Shown piece by piece: positions 50,207-59,816 of a DNA stretch of 64,000 nucleotides. The notes under the pieces were generated by a model. The model was given only the letters and a program-made list of their open reading frames with translations. It had not been told where the DNA came from and made no database searches. The first letter of the stretch is position 1. Each line of letters begins with the position of its first letter. The translations under genes were made by a program, and so were the position numbers. This stretch comes from Bacillota bacterium (GTDB taxonomy: Bacteria > Bacillota > Clostridia > Peptostreptococcales > Anaerovoracaceae): positions 62,001 to 126,000 of the forward strand of contig JAFRXM010000022.1 of the NCBI GenBank assembly GCA_017443515.1, written 5' to 3'.

Positions 50207-50246
50207 AGGGACGGTTCTTCAGTGTGCGCACCTAAGAACCGTCCCT
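50207..50246. repeat. REP-like palindromic element
   Basis: AGGGACGGTTCTT (50207-50219) and its exact complement (50234-50246) flank a 14-base loop. I recall the motif as a widespread Clostridial repeat often linked to IS200/REP-type transposases. No transposase gene lies nearby. Confidence 0.65.
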
Positions 50247-50262
50247 GATTTCAAAAAACCGC

Positions 50263-50291
50263 TTGCACTGAGGGGACTGCATGTGTATAAT
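50263..50291 (+). promoter_or_regulatory. Promoter of rpsU
   Basis: TTGCAC (50263-50268), 17-base spacer, TATAAT (50286-50291); rpsU starts 40 bases downstream. Confidence 0.75.
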
Positions 50292-50331
50292 AGGACTGTT
50301 CCGATTTGGACAGGGAAGGTGGTGAACCGTT

Positions 50332-50514
50332 ATGGCACAGATCACAGTAAAAGAGGGCGAAAGCCTGGAAAACGCTCTTAAGAGATTCAAGCGTTCCTGT
50401 GCAAGGGACGGCATCATGGCCGAACTGCGCAAGAGAGAATGCTACGAGAAGCCAAGCGTACGCGAAAAGAAGAAGTCCGAGGCTGCTCGCAAGAAGGCTA
50501 ATAAGAGGTATTAA
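50332..50514 (+). CDS. rpsU: 30S ribosomal protein S21
   Basis: A 60-residue, very basic protein starting [20 protein letters not shown], with the typical S21 length for Firmicutes. S21 helps base pairing between the Shine-Dalgarno and 16S rRNA. It stands alone with its own promoter and terminator, on the opposite strand to its neighbours. Confidence 0.97.
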   Translation: MAQITVKEGESLENALKRFKRSCARDGIMAELRKRECYEKPSVREKKKSEAARKKANKRY

Positions 50515-50527
50515 TTCCCAAAGAAAT

Positions 50528-50558
50528 GTCCCGCTCAATACCGAGCGGGACGTTTTTT
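50528..50558 (+). terminator. rpsU terminator
   Basis: GTCCCGCTC-AATACC-GAGCGGGAC stem-loop followed by GTTTTTT, 13 bases after the rpsU stop. Confidence 0.88.
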
Positions 50559-50576
50559 AATTCTTGCGCAACTCCA

Positions 50577-52349
50577 TCAGCCCGGGGGCCACTTCATGGA
50601 GCGCTTTCCAAGAAGGTGCACGTGCAGGTGCTTTACGGTCTGGCCGCCGTCCTCGCCGGTGTTTATCACAACACGGTAGCCGTTCTCAAGGCCGAGGTCT
50701 GCAGCGATATCCCTGATCTTCAGCATGATGTGAGAAAGGAGCTTAGCGTCCTCCTCCCCTGCCGCGCTGAGCGAATCCAGGTGTTTCTTGGGTATGATCA
50801 GAACGTGTACCGGAGCCTGGGGATCCAGGTCGTGGAAGGCCAGGATCTGATCGTCCTCGTAGGCTTTGTTGGACGGGATATCGCCGTTTGCTATCTTGCA
50901 GAATATGCAGTCCGACATATGTTTCTCCTTTTCCGCGGCGTTTGCGGGCTCTTTTGCTTTGAGCTTTCCGCTGACGCCGTCTTCGAATATCTCCTGTATT
51001 ATAACATCCACAAAATCTTCTGTCATGTCCTTTCCGGACGGAGCCGCAAAATACACTTCAGTGTAATTGGAGGCATGACCGCGCCAAACGGTCTCCCCGG
51101 TCGCTGCCGATGCGTCGAGGACCGGCTCTTCAGGAAGCACGCGCAAAACGGTGCCTATGAGGCCCTTTCTGAAAGCTTCGGACTGTTCCTGGGCCGCGCG
51201 GGCGAGTCTTTCTGCCCTCTCCTTCTTTTCCTGCGCTCCTACGTGCCCTTCCATGCCGCTGGCTTTGGTGCCCGGCCGGTCGGAATACGGGAAGGCGTGG
51301 ACCTTCAGGAAACCGGCTTTCTTTACAAGCTCCAGCGACTGCGAAAAGTCCTCTTCTGTTTCTCCCGGAAAGCCCGCAATGATATCCGTGGTTATTCCGT
51401 AGTGAGGATCGAACTCCTTGAGTATCCTCACCATATCCAGGTAATCCGCGCAGGAGTAGTGGCGGTTCATGGACTTTATGACTCTGTCCGAGCCGCTCTG
51501 CGCCGAAAGGTGCGCGTGGTGCGCCAGCTTCTCGTATTTGAGAAGACCGGTCAGGTAATTGCTGTCCACGACCGTGGGCTCCAGAGAGCTTAAGCGTATC
51601 CTGAAGTCCCCCGGTATATCGTTTATAGCCTTTACCGCTATCTCTATACCTTTTACGCCCTGCCACTGCGCACTGCCGTCGTCCAGATCGTTTTTAAAGC
51701 CCTTTTCCGCCCCGTAGAGCGCCGTATTTATGCCTGTCAGTACAATTTCACGGCAGCCGGACGAAACAAGCTCAAATGCCTCGTTTTTGATGTTCTGCGG
51801 GCTGCGCGACCTTATCGGCCCCCTGGCGTGAGGGATGATGCAGTAGGAGCAGAACCTGTTGCAGCCGTCCTGAACTTTTATGAGCGCCCTGCGGCTCCCC
51901 ATGAGGCTTTTTACCGTTCCGAGCTCCTCGTAGCAGTCCTCTGTGACCGGGCAGCCGGACGGTCCGGGGGCTATACCGCTGTCAAGAAGGCTGTTGATCC
52001 TCTTCCTTTCCGAAAGGTAATGCTCCACCAGCTGCGGCACCGAAAGTTTGTTTTCCGTACCGAGGATTATATCTGCCTCCTCCAGCTGCTCCGTTTCGAG
52101 CGGATTGGTCTGGGGATAGCAGCCCATGAGCACTGCGACCGCCTCAGGGTTCTGTTTTTTCATGCGGCGCAGGTACTGGCGCGATTTTCTGTCCGCCATG
52201 CGGGTGACGCTGCAGCTGTTTACCACGTAGACGTCCGCTGTCTCGCTTTCTTCTACAACAACATAGCCATGGCGCATGAATTCCTGCGCCACGGCCTGAG
52301 TCTCGTACTGGTTAACTTTGCACCCGAGGGTGTAGAATGCGACCTTCAT
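50577..52349 (-). CDS. mtaB: MtaB methylthiotransferase fused in frame to a HIT hydrolase
   Basis: A 590-residue open frame without an internal stop. Residues 1-477 are MtaB, which adds the 2-methylthio group to t6A37 in tRNA: TLGCKVNQYE, NSCSVT and MGCYP hold the N-terminal cluster, CNRFCSYC the radical-SAM cluster, and a TRAM-like domain follows. Residues 478-590 are a HIT (HinT-like) nucleotide hydrolase with HLHVHLLG. At the junction an ATG (50918) is preceded by AAGGAG with ideal spacing, so the HIT part may also be made separately. It follows dnaJ by one base. Confidence 0.9.
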   Translation of the reverse strand: MKVAFYTLGCKVNQYETQAVAQEFMRHGYVVVEESETADVYVVNSCSVTRMADRKSRQYLRRMKKQNPEAVAVLMGCYPQTNPLETEQLEEADIILGTENKLSVPQLVEHYLSERKRINSLLDSGIAPGPSGCPVTEDCYEELGTVKSLMGSRRALIKVQDGCNRFCSYCIIPHARGPIRSRSPQNIKNEAFELVSSGCREIVLTGINTALYGAEKGFKNDLDDGSAQWQGVKGIEIAVKAINDIPGDFRIRLSSLEPTVVDSNYLTGLLKYEKLAHHAHLSAQSGSDRVIKSMNRHYSCADYLDMVRILKEFDPHYGITTDIIAGFPGETEEDFSQSLELVKKAGFLKVHAFPYSDRPGTKASGMEGHVGAQEKKERAERLARAAQEQSEAFRKGLIGTVLRVLPEEPVLDASAATGETVWRGHASNYTEVYFAAPSGKDMTEDFVDVIIQEIFEDGVSGKLKAKEPANAAEKEKHMSDCIFCKIANGDIPSNKAYEDDQILAFHDLDPQAPVHVLIIPKKHLDSLSAAGEEDAKLLSHIMLKIRDIAADLGLENGYRVVINTGEDGGQTVKHLHVHLLGKRSMKWPPG

Positions 52350-52350
52350 A

Positions 52351-53538
52351 TCAATCGAAGAAGTCCTTCACCTTGTCGGACCACTTGCTCTTCTTTTTGG
52401 ATGCGGGGGGCTGCTCCACGACCGGAGCCTCTCCGAACTGCCGCAGCAGCTCCTTCTGGCCGTCGGTAAGGTTGGTGGGCACCACAAGGTTTACCTTCAC
52501 CATCATGTCCCCTGTCCTTCCGGTGCGAGCGTTTCGCACGCCCTTGCCGCGCAGCCTGAGCGTGGTGCCGGGCTGCGTTCCGGACGGGATCTTGCAGGTG
52601 ATATTCTCCCTGAGGCCCTTTATCGTGACCTCGTCGCCGAGCGCTGCCTGCGTGAAATTGATGGGTATAGTGGTGTAAAGATCGTCGCCGCTGCGGTCGA
52701 AGACCTTGTGCGGCTGGATGTTGAGAACTATGTAAAGATCTCCAGGCTGTCCTCCGTTGCGCCCCGGTTCTCCCTGGCCTCTTAAGGTCAGCACCGGACT
52801 GTTCTGGCCGCCGCCGACTCCGGCAGGGATATCCACAGTAAGCTCCACGGTCTTTCTGACCTTGCCCGCTCCCTTGCATTCCGGGCACGGAATATCTATG
52901 ACTTCTCCTGTTCCGTGGCAGGTCGGGCAGGTCCTTACGGAGCGCATGGCTCCAAGTATGGTCTGCTGAACAGTCTCCACCTGGCCGCGTCCGCCGCAAC
53001 TGGGGCATGTGTGCTTTGACGTGCCGTCCTTGGCACCTGTGCCGTGGCAGCTTGCGCATTCGACGTTCTTGGTGAGCTTGATCTTCTTCTTTGCGCCAAA
53101 AACAGCCTCCTCGAAGCTGATGTTCATGCGCTGCTGTATGTCAGCACCTTCAACAGGGCCGTTGTAGTTTCCGCCGTAGGAATTTCCTCCGAAGCCTCCG
53201 CCTGTGAACATGTTGAATATATCTTCAAAACCGCCGAATCCGCTGCCGCCTCCGAAACCGCCGAAGCCTCCGAAGCCGGATCCGCCTGCTCCGCCGAAGC
53301 CCGCGTTGGGGTCTACTCCCGCGAAACCGAACCGGTCGTATTTTTCCTTTTTATCGGGGTCGGAAAGAACAGAGTAGGCCTCGTTGACCTCCTTGAACTT
53401 CTCCTCCGCCTCCTTGTTGTCCGGATTGCGGTCCGGGTGATATTTCATAGCCATCTTGCGGAAGGCTGATTTTATTTCGTCCTCGGAAGCACCCTTCTGG
53501 ATGCCCAGGACCTCGTAATAATCTCTCTTATCCGCCAT
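52351..53538 (-). CDS. dnaJ: Chaperone DnaJ
   Basis: A 395-residue type I J protein: J domain with the HPD triad in YHPDRNPDN, a Gly/Phe-rich region (~75-125), four Cys-x2-Cys-x-Gly-x-Gly zinc repeats ([36 protein letters not shown]) and a C-terminal substrate domain. It stimulates DnaK. It is 143 bases after dnaK and ends 1 base before mtaB. Confidence 0.98.
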   Translation of the reverse strand: MADKRDYYEVLGIQKGASEDEIKSAFRKMAMKYHPDRNPDNKEAEEKFKEVNEAYSVLSDPDKKEKYDRFGFAGVDPNAGFGGAGGSGFGGFGGFGGGSGFGGFEDIFNMFTGGGFGGNSYGGNYNGPVEGADIQQRMNISFEEAVFGAKKKIKLTKNVECASCHGTGAKDGTSKHTCPSCGGRGQVETVQQTILGAMRSVRTCPTCHGTGEVIDIPCPECKGAGKVRKTVELTVDIPAGVGGGQNSPVLTLRGQGEPGRNGGQPGDLYIVLNIQPHKVFDRSGDDLYTTIPINFTQAALGDEVTIKGLRENITCKIPSGTQPGTTLRLRGKGVRNARTGRTGDMMVKVNLVVPTNLTDGQKELLRQFGEAPVVEQPPASKKKSKWSDKVKDFFD

Positions 53539-53639
53539 TAGTTTTCTCTTTTTTGTATTTTCTTGTGATCACAAGATACAGGCCCTTTTCAGGCCCACTC
53601 TTTGATCTTGCCCGCACTATCACTAACAGGATAAACTCC

Positions 53640-53658
53640 GGGCGGAATAAATCCGCCC
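53640..53658 (-). other. Stem-loop between dnaK and dnaJ
   Basis: GGGCGGA and its complement form a 7-base stem with a 5-base loop in the 143-base gap between dnaK and dnaJ. There is no T-run, so it is more likely an mRNA processing or stability element than a terminator. Confidence 0.45.
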
Positions 53659-53681
53659 AGAGTAATGCATCTGCAAACAAA

Positions 53682-55625
53682 TTACTTGTCGTCTACGACC
53701 TCAAAGTCCGCGTCTACTACGGTGTCGTCCTTGGCTTTGCCGCCCTGAGCGCCTGCGTTCTGATCGAAGCCTGCGCCGGGGTTGAAGCCCGCTCCGCCCT
53801 GTCCGGGGTTGAATCCGCCGCCGAAACCGCCCATGTTGTTGGGATCAAAGCCCTGCGGACCTGCTCCCTGTGCTCCGCCCTGCTGGCCTGCCGCCTGCTG
53901 GTAGAGCTTGGAGCTCATGATGTGGAACTGCTCGGTAAGAGCCTCTATCTTGGCCTTGATCTCTTCGACTGTGCCGGCGTTCATGGCCTTTTCGAGCTCG
54001 TTTCTCGCATTGGTGATCTTGCTCTTTTCGTCTTCGGAGAGCTTGCCCTCAAGCGTCTTGAGATTCTTGTCGGTCTCATAGATGAGGGTCTCAGCCTGGT
54101 TCTTTACTTCTATCTCTTCCTTCTTTGCCTTATCCTGAGCGGCGTACTGCTCGGCTTCTTTTACCTTGCGGTTGATCTCGTCCTCGGAGAGCTTGCTGGA
54201 AGAAGTGATAGTGATGTTCTGGCTCTTTCCTGTGCCCAGATCCTTTGCAGATACGTTTACGATACCGTTAGCATCGATATCAAATGTTACCTCGATCTGA
54301 GGAATTCCGCGCGGGGCCGGCGGAATGCCGGTCAGCTGGAAGCGTCCGAGCGTGATGTTGTCGGATGCCATCTGGCGTTCGCCCTGCATTACGTGGATAT
54401 CGACTGCGGTCTGGTTGTCTGCCGCCGTGGAGAAGATCTGGCTCTTCTTGGTAGGAATAGTGGTGTTCCTTTCAATGAGCCTTGTAGCTACTCCGCCCAG
54501 AGTCTCTATAGACAGGGACAGCGGTGTTACATCCAGCAGCAGTATGTCGTTGACCTCGCCGGTAAGAACGCCTGCCTGGATGGCCGCGCCTACAGCGACG
54601 CACTCATCCGGGTTGATGCCCTTGAACGGTTCCTTGCCGGTTACCTGCTTTACAGCTTCCTGGACTGCCGGGATACGCGTGGATCCGCCTACCAGGATGA
54701 CCTTGTTGAGGTCCGCGTTGGTTACGTGAGCGTCTGCCATGGCCTTTCTCATAGGCTCGATCGTGCGCTGCACGAGGTGCGCGGTCAGCTGGTCGAACTT
54801 TGCCCTTGTAAGGTCCATGTTCAAGTGCAGCGGGCCTGCCTGGTTAACTGTTATGAACGGCAGATTGACGTTGGTGCTCTGGCTGGAAGAGAGCTCCTTC
54901 TTAGCCTTTTCAGCAGCTTCCTTGAGCCTCTGCATGGCCATTCTGTCGTTTCTGAGGTCTACGCCGTTTTCCTTTGCGAACTCGTCCGCCATGTAGTTCA
55001 TGAGGACGTTATCGAAGTCGTCGCCGCCCAGCTTGGTGTCGCCGTTGGTGGACAGTACTTCGAATACGCCTTCGCCCAGCTGCAGTATTGATACATCGAA
55101 GGTGCCGCCGCCGAGGTCGTATACCAGGACCTTGTGGGAAGCGGTATCCTTGTCAAGTCCGTAAGCAAGAGCTGCCGCGGTAGGCTCGTTAACTATTCTC
55201 TTTACGTCCAGACCGGCTATCTTGCCTGCGTCCTTGGTCGCCTGTTTCTGGCTGTCGGAGAAGTACGCAGGTACTGTGATGACAGCTTCGGTAACGGGCT
55301 GGCCGAGGTAGCTTTCAGCGTCAGCCTTGAGCTTAGCGAGTATCATAGCGGAAATGTCCTGCGGTGTGTAGGTCTTTCCGTCTATGGATACGGTGTAGGA
55401 AGAACCCATGTGCCTCTTGATGGAAGCTATGGTCCTGTCCGGGTTGGTGATGGCCTGGCGCTTTGCGGTCTCACCGACAAGGCGCTCGCCGCCTTTTGTG
55501 AATCCGACAACGGACGGTGTGGTCCTGTTGCCTTCTGCGTTTGCGATGACTACGGGTTCGCCGCCTTCGAGAACTGCTACGCAGCTGTTGGTGGTTCCGA
55601 GATCTATTCCTATTACTTTACCCAT
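53682..55625 (-). CDS. dnaK: Chaperone DnaK (Hsp70)
   Basis: A 647-residue Hsp70: [13 protein letters not shown] at the N-terminus, [13 protein letters not shown] and [12 protein letters not shown] in the ATPase domain, then substrate-binding and lid domains. The Firmicute-type C-terminus is Gly/Phe/Asn-rich. AGGAGG lies 7 bases before the ATG. Part of the CIRCE-controlled operon. Confidence 0.99.
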   Translation of the reverse strand: MGKVIGIDLGTTNSCVAVLEGGEPVVIANAEGNRTTPSVVGFTKGGERLVGETAKRQAITNPDRTIASIKRHMGSSYTVSIDGKTYTPQDISAMILAKLKADAESYLGQPVTEAVITVPAYFSDSQKQATKDAGKIAGLDVKRIVNEPTAAALAYGLDKDTASHKVLVYDLGGGTFDVSILQLGEGVFEVLSTNGDTKLGGDDFDNVLMNYMADEFAKENGVDLRNDRMAMQRLKEAAEKAKKELSSSQSTNVNLPFITVNQAGPLHLNMDLTRAKFDQLTAHLVQRTIEPMRKAMADAHVTNADLNKVILVGGSTRIPAVQEAVKQVTGKEPFKGINPDECVAVGAAIQAGVLTGEVNDILLLDVTPLSLSIETLGGVATRLIERNTTIPTKKSQIFSTAADNQTAVDIHVMQGERQMASDNITLGRFQLTGIPPAPRGIPQIEVTFDIDANGIVNVSAKDLGTGKSQNITITSSSKLSEDEINRKVKEAEQYAAQDKAKKEEIEVKNQAETLIYETDKNLKTLEGKLSEDEKSKITNARNELEKAMNAGTVEEIKAKIEALTEQFHIMSSKLYQQAAGQQGGAQGAGPQGFDPNNMGGFGGGFNPGQGGAGFNPGAGFDQNAGAQGGKAKDDTVVDADFEVVDDK

Positions 55626-55661
55626 TTTTATGCCTCCTGAGTAGAATATATTTAACTGCTT

Positions 55662-56252
55662 TTATTGACTGACCGCCACCATCGACGGCCTTATTACCTT
55701 ACCGTTTAAGGTGTAACCTTTCTGGAACACCTTTGTTACCACGCCGCTTTCCGTGCCTTCTGCGGCTTCTGTCATCACCGCATTGTGGAAGTTCGGATCG
55801 AAGGCTTTTCCAAGAGCCTCTATCTCCTCGACGTGGTTCTTCTGCATCACAGCGCGCAGCTGCGTAAGTATCAGGTCCATGCCTTCGGCGAACTTATCGC
55901 CTTCCGGCTTTGCCTCCATGGCCCGCTCGAAGTTGTCGATGACTTCCAGCAGGTCTTTGGCGAATTTTTCTCCTGCGTAAGCGTACAGGTCCGCCTTTTC
56001 CTTCTCTGTGCGGCGCTTGTAATTCGTGAACTCCGCAAACAGCCTCGAATACCTTTCGGATTCCGCCTGCTGAGGATCAGCTTCAGCAGGTTTTTCTTCG
56101 GGCTTTTCTTCCGTTTTTTCTTCGGATCCTTCCGCTTTTTCTGTTTCCGCCTCCAGGCTTTCCGGCGCTTCCTCTTCAGACTGGACTTTTTCCTCATCCA
56201 GATCTTCTATTTCTATGGTCTCGGCCTGCGAAGCCTTCTTCTCTTCACTCAT
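55662..56252 (-). CDS. grpE: Nucleotide exchange factor GrpE
   Basis: A 196-residue GrpE with a long Glu/Lys-rich N-terminus (~60 residues), a coiled coil (YSRLFAEFTNYKRRTEKEK) and a C-terminal beta domain (VTKVFQKGYTLNGKVIRPSMV). It releases ADP from DnaK. Its start overlaps hrcA by 8 bases. Confidence 0.97.
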   Translation of the reverse strand: MSEEKKASQAETIEIEDLDEEKVQSEEEAPESLEAETEKAEGSEEKTEEKPEEKPAEADPQQAESERYSRLFAEFTNYKRRTEKEKADLYAYAGEKFAKDLLEVIDNFERAMEAKPEGDKFAEGMDLILTQLRAVMQKNHVEEIEALGKAFDPNFHNAVMTEAAEGTESGVVTKVFQKGYTLNGKVIRPSMVAVSQ

Positions 56253-57297
56253 CGCTATCCTCTTCCTCCCTGGGTGCTTCTATTTCGAACGTCTTGCTGA
56301 GGTTATCGGTTATGTATTTGATAACAGACGTTACTTCTCCGTATTTCATCCGCTTAGGCCCTATTACGCCCAGCCTTCCGACGAGCTTGCCGTTGACCTT
56401 GTAGTCTGCGGTTATCAGCGCGCAGTCCTTGAGATCTTCAGCGTTCTCATCGCCTATTGTTATCATCAGACCCTGTTCCCTGTTGACCAGAACGTTCGTG
56501 AACTCGTCCTTGTTGGTGACCGTCTCAAGGAAATTCTTGGCCTTTGCGATGTCGTTATACTCCGGCAGGCGGAAGATGTTGCTGTAGCCGTCCATGTAGA
56601 GGTCTACGTTCAGCATCTTTTCCAGCGTCTTTATGAAGCTTGGAACCACGCTTCCCGCAAGCCCCGACAGCGACTGCATATCGCTTTCGAACGTCGCCGC
56701 TATATTTTCCGTAAGCAGCGTGCTTACAGCCTTGCCCTTGAAGTTGTGGGTCATTACCTTGCTCATGAAGGTGAGGTTCTCCTCCGTGTAGGGAGCGCTC
56801 ATCTTTATGGCCGAGTTCGTGACCTTTCCATCCTCGCAGACTATCATCAGGACGACCGTGCTGGAGTCCACCGGCAGGAAATTAATGTAGTTGATCTTGC
56901 TCTCGCTGCGGTTCGGCGTGATGGCGAAGCTTACGAGGTTCGTCATGTCCGACAGGACCTTAGCGGCGTGCTCTACGGTCTGATCCAGCTCCGCGGTGTT
57001 GGCACCGAGGCGTTGGGCGATCTCCTGCTTGTTTTCTTCCGGAAGATCTGCGCTCTTCATCAGCTGATCCACGTACAGCCTGTAAGCCTTGTCCGAAGGC
57101 ACCCTGCCCGCCGACGTGTGCGGATGGGTGAGGTATCCCATCTCCTCCAGGTCTGACATCTCGTTTCTTATGGTAGCAGGGCTGAGGTCTATATCAGGCC
57201 TTTTGGAAAGCGTCCTGCTTCCGACAGGCTCCGAAGTCTTGATGAAGTCCGACACGATAGCCTGCAGTATCTTTAGTTTTCTTTCGTTAAGATCCAT
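56245..57297 (-). CDS. hrcA: Heat-inducible transcription repressor HrcA
   Basis: A 350-residue HrcA: N-terminal winged helix (ILQAIVSDFIKTSEPVGSRT, SPATIRNEMSDLEEMGYL) and a GAF-like C-terminal domain. It represses its own operon at CIRCE and needs GroEL for activity. The CIRCE element and promoter lie directly upstream; AAGGAG is 8 bases before the ATG. Confidence 0.98.
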   Translation of the reverse strand: MDLNERKLKILQAIVSDFIKTSEPVGSRTLSKRPDIDLSPATIRNEMSDLEEMGYLTHPHTSAGRVPSDKAYRLYVDQLMKSADLPEENKQEIAQRLGANTAELDQTVEHAAKVLSDMTNLVSFAITPNRSESKINYINFLPVDSSTVVLMIVCEDGKVTNSAIKMSAPYTEENLTFMSKVMTHNFKGKAVSTLLTENIAATFESDMQSLSGLAGSVVPSFIKTLEKMLNVDLYMDGYSNIFRLPEYNDIAKAKNFLETVTNKDEFTNVLVNREQGLMITIGDENAEDLKDCALITADYKVNGKLVGRLGVIGPKRMKYGEVTSVIKYITDNLSKTFEIEAPREEEDSDE

Positions 57298-57334
57298 AGC
57301 TGATGCTCCTTGACGGCCTGCTCTTTCGGCTCTG

Positions 57335-57361
57335 TTAGCACTCCAACATGCTGAGTGCTAA
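57335..57361. promoter_or_regulatory. CIRCE operator
   Basis: TTAGCACTC-N9-GAGTGCTAA, an exact match to the consensus inverted repeat bound by HrcA. It lies between the promoter and the hrcA start codon. Confidence 0.98.
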
Positions 57362-57372
57362 CAACTAAGTAT

Positions 57373-57401
57373 AATATAATCCCCTGCCGGCCCAATGTCA
57401 A
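57373..57401 (-). promoter_or_regulatory. SigA-type promoter of hrcA-grpE-dnaK-dnaJ
   Basis: Minus-strand TTGACA (57396-57401), 17-base spacer, TATATT (57373-57378), with CIRCE starting about 12 bases downstream. Confidence 0.8.
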
Positions 57402-57440
57402 CAGGGGAATTGTGAAAAATTCGTGGAGAATTGAGTTGTT

Positions 57441-58508
57441 TTACTTGTTCTGCACCGTGTTGCTCTGTGCATCGGCAGTCTCTGTGGCTCCATAGAGTAT
57501 ATCGTGCAGAGCTTCGCTGTTCTTCTTAAGATCGGGAAGCATTACAGACATCTTGCCGTCTATCATGGCATAACCGTAAGTTCCGTCCAGAGGAATGCGC
57601 TCGTTTGCCACGATCTGCGGTTTCTTTCCGAACGCTACGGTGATCAGGTTGATCAGCATTCCGTTGTCCATATCCGTAGCTATGCAGGGGAAGATCTTCT
57701 TCGCAAGAGACAGCGCCTCCATGATGCTCATGTCTTTGACTTTTGCGAAGGCTGTCATGATCACTCTGCGTTGGCGGTCTGTGCGCTCCCAGTCCGAGCG
57801 ACCCACGTGGCGTATCCTGGAATAAGCAAGAAGCTGCTCCGGATTCATGGAGTTGACCCCTTCCTTAAGATCCCAGTGATAGTCCTTGAACATATCGTCG
57901 GTGTTAAGATAGCGGGCTTCAGCTGCCGTAAGCTCTATATCCAGGTTTCCTATGTTGCTGATGGCTTCAACAAAACTCTCGAAATTGACAGCCACATTGC
58001 CGTTTATCTTTACTCCGAAGTTCTTTTCTATTGTTTCATCAAGCAGAGGCATGCCGCCGAAGGCATATGCTGCATTCAGCCTGTTGCTGCCGTGTCCGCT
58101 GATCTTGACGTACATATCGCGCATCAGAGAAACCAGCTTGATCTCTCCGGTCTTCCTGTTGAGACTGCAGATGATCATGGAATCGGACCTGTCCCGCTCG
58201 CCGGGAGTCCTCGCATCGCTGCCGATACAGAGGATGTTTATAACATCGTCATCTGTCATCAGCTCTATGTCGTCGATGTTTATCCTGTCAGATGCGCTCT
58301 TGTCGTCGATGACCTCTCCCCCGTTGTTCTCATCGATCTCGGGCGCAATATTTACAGGAGTGTTTGAAGGCACGTTATCGATCTTTCCAAACCTGCCGAG
58401 CAGATCATTGACAATTGCCCAGGCAGCCACTCCGCCGACAACAACGACAGCCGCAATGATAATTGCAACTTTGCCGCCTAATGAAATACGCTTTTTTCCC
58501 TTACTCAT
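57441..58508 (-). CDS. LytR-CpsA-Psr family wall glycopolymer ligase
   Basis: A 355-residue membrane protein: short cytoplasmic basic start, one transmembrane helix (~residues 13-35), a linker, and an extracellular LCP domain with IGSDARTPGERDRSDSMI, SLMRDMYVKI and RIRHVGRSDWERTDRQRRV. LCP enzymes attach wall teichoic acids or capsule to peptidoglycan. It lies at the edge of a surface-glycan-like region, which fits that role. The start follows an AAGGGG box. Confidence 0.93.
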   Translation of the reverse strand: MSKGKKRISLGGKVAIIIAAVVVVGGVAAWAIVNDLLGRFGKIDNVPSNTPVNIAPEIDENNGGEVIDDKSASDRINIDDIELMTDDDVINILCIGSDARTPGERDRSDSMIICSLNRKTGEIKLVSLMRDMYVKISGHGSNRLNAAYAFGGMPLLDETIEKNFGVKINGNVAVNFESFVEAISNIGNLDIELTAAEARYLNTDDMFKDYHWDLKEGVNSMNPEQLLAYSRIRHVGRSDWERTDRQRRVIMTAFAKVKDMSIMEALSLAKKIFPCIATDMDNGMLINLITVAFGKKPQIVANERIPLDGTYGYAMIDGKMSVMLPDLKKNSEALHDILYGATETADAQSNTVQNK

Positions 58509-58530
58509 CTTTTCCCCTTTGTAATCAATA

Positions 58531-58560
58531 AGTAAACAGACCCCCTTTTCTGAGGGTCTG
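58531..58560 (-). terminator. Hairpin upstream of the LCP gene
   Basis: Minus-strand CAGACCCTC-AGAAAA-GGGGGTCTG with a short TTTACTT tail. It either terminates transcripts of the glycan region or folds at the very 5' end of the LCP mRNA. Confidence 0.6.
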
Positions 58561-58564
58561 GAAA

Positions 58565-58593
58565 ATCATAGCACTTTTTATACGATTGGTCAA
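58565..58593 (-). promoter_or_regulatory. Possible promoter of the LCP gene
   Basis: Minus-strand TTGACC (58588-58593), 17-base spacer, TATGAT (58565-58570). Transcription would start near 58558, at the base of the hairpin 58531-58560. Confidence 0.55.
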
Positions 58594-58694
58594 GCTTCTT
58601 CACCAACAAATCACACAGCGGCAAAGGCTGAAAAACTACATCTGTATACAACCATTTGAATCTATTGACATTACAGTAGTTCTTTCTCCGTGTT

Positions 58695-59793
58695 TCAGAT
58701 TTCAGAATCATGCAAAACCTCTGAACCGTCCACATATCGGCAATTGATAAACTCTAGAACTGTATTCCCCGACTGTATTACTGGCGACGCTTCCGCATCA
58801 AACATAGTGCAATCACTAAACACTACTGTTGTCGAATCTGTGACATAGATTGGAACCTTACGACCAATATTAGCTCCGACAAAACGGATTCCAACGGAGT
58901 TTTCTATCTCAATAGCGCCATAAAATACCTGACATCCGACAAATACCTCCCCTGCAGTTAATCCCAATAATCTTATTGCAGTTCCATTGTTGTTATCGCT
59001 ATGATTGAATGAACAAGCCGAAAAGGTCCCATGAGAATCGTTTCTCGACTGTCCGGCGCTGTTATCGATCAAAAGGCCAACCGTATTGGATGAAAAATCA
59101 CAATTCGAAAAATTGTTGTTTCCACCATTACATATACATCCGTAATAGCATTCCTGAGCTGCAACATTCGTCCATCTGTGGTATTCGGAAAAAAAGGAAA
59201 CATCGATTCCGACATCGCACCTGGATATGTTGACATCAGATACAAGCAAGTTTGCCGTAGGGCTTAACCCCGTATTGTTACAGGTGATCCCCCCCCCCGT
59301 GAAAATCACTTATGAAGCAGTTTTCGATTCTTGCCTTGTAAAAAGTGGAAGGAGCATGAACGTCATCTGCATTACCTTCGAACAATATTCCATGCCTTGA
59401 CCCAATGCTTTGTGAAGGTTTGATTTCGGATACCGATCCAACGATACGCAGATCCTTAACAACTGATAAAGAGCCCAGTTTTACCGCATACCCCTCCGTA
59501 ACACTTGAATCAAGCACTAGTGTTGTAGCACCGCCACAGCCGCTCAGCATGCCTAAGTTCGGGATATCGATCCCTCTAACATAGAATACGCCGCCTCCGA
59601 GTTTGCATACACCCGAATTGTTCAGCATGGTTTGTATATCTTTAGTCCGGTCAGAGGTGTCACCAGTAGATTTTAGATAATATGCATCATCTACAAATTG
59701 TTTTTGTTCACCGCCACAGGACGATAGGCTGGTAAATGCTAAAACCAGGACTAATATAATAATATATGATCTTTTCATCGTAGACATAGTCAT
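58695..59793 (-). pseudogene. Beta-helix lipoprotein, frameshifted at a G10 tract
   Basis: Two frames join at a run of ten G (minus strand). The first (from 59793; 59778 is an alternative ATG) encodes a lipoprotein signal ending LSSCGG, then a pectate-lyase-like start (SDRTKDIQTMLNNSGVCKLGG), and stops just after the tract. The second, running to 58695, continues the repeated short strands of a right-handed beta-helix. Nine G would restore one protein of about 365 residues. The tract suggests slippage-controlled expression, though a real mutation or a sequencing error gives the same picture. Function unknown; beta-helix lipoproteins often bind or cut polysaccharide. Confidence 0.75.
59289..59298 (-). 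repeat. Homopolymer G10 tract in the beta-helix gene
   Basis: Ten consecutive C on the plus strand (G on the coding strand) exactly at the frame change of the beta-helix lipoprotein gene. Confidence 0.95.
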
Positions 59794-59816
59794 AATTGCT
59801 ATCCCTGTAAAACGCA

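Noticed and set aside
58505-58735. 76-codon minus-strand open frame between the beta-helix and LCP genes
   Set aside because: No ribosome site, odd composition, and it spans the hairpin and promoter signals.
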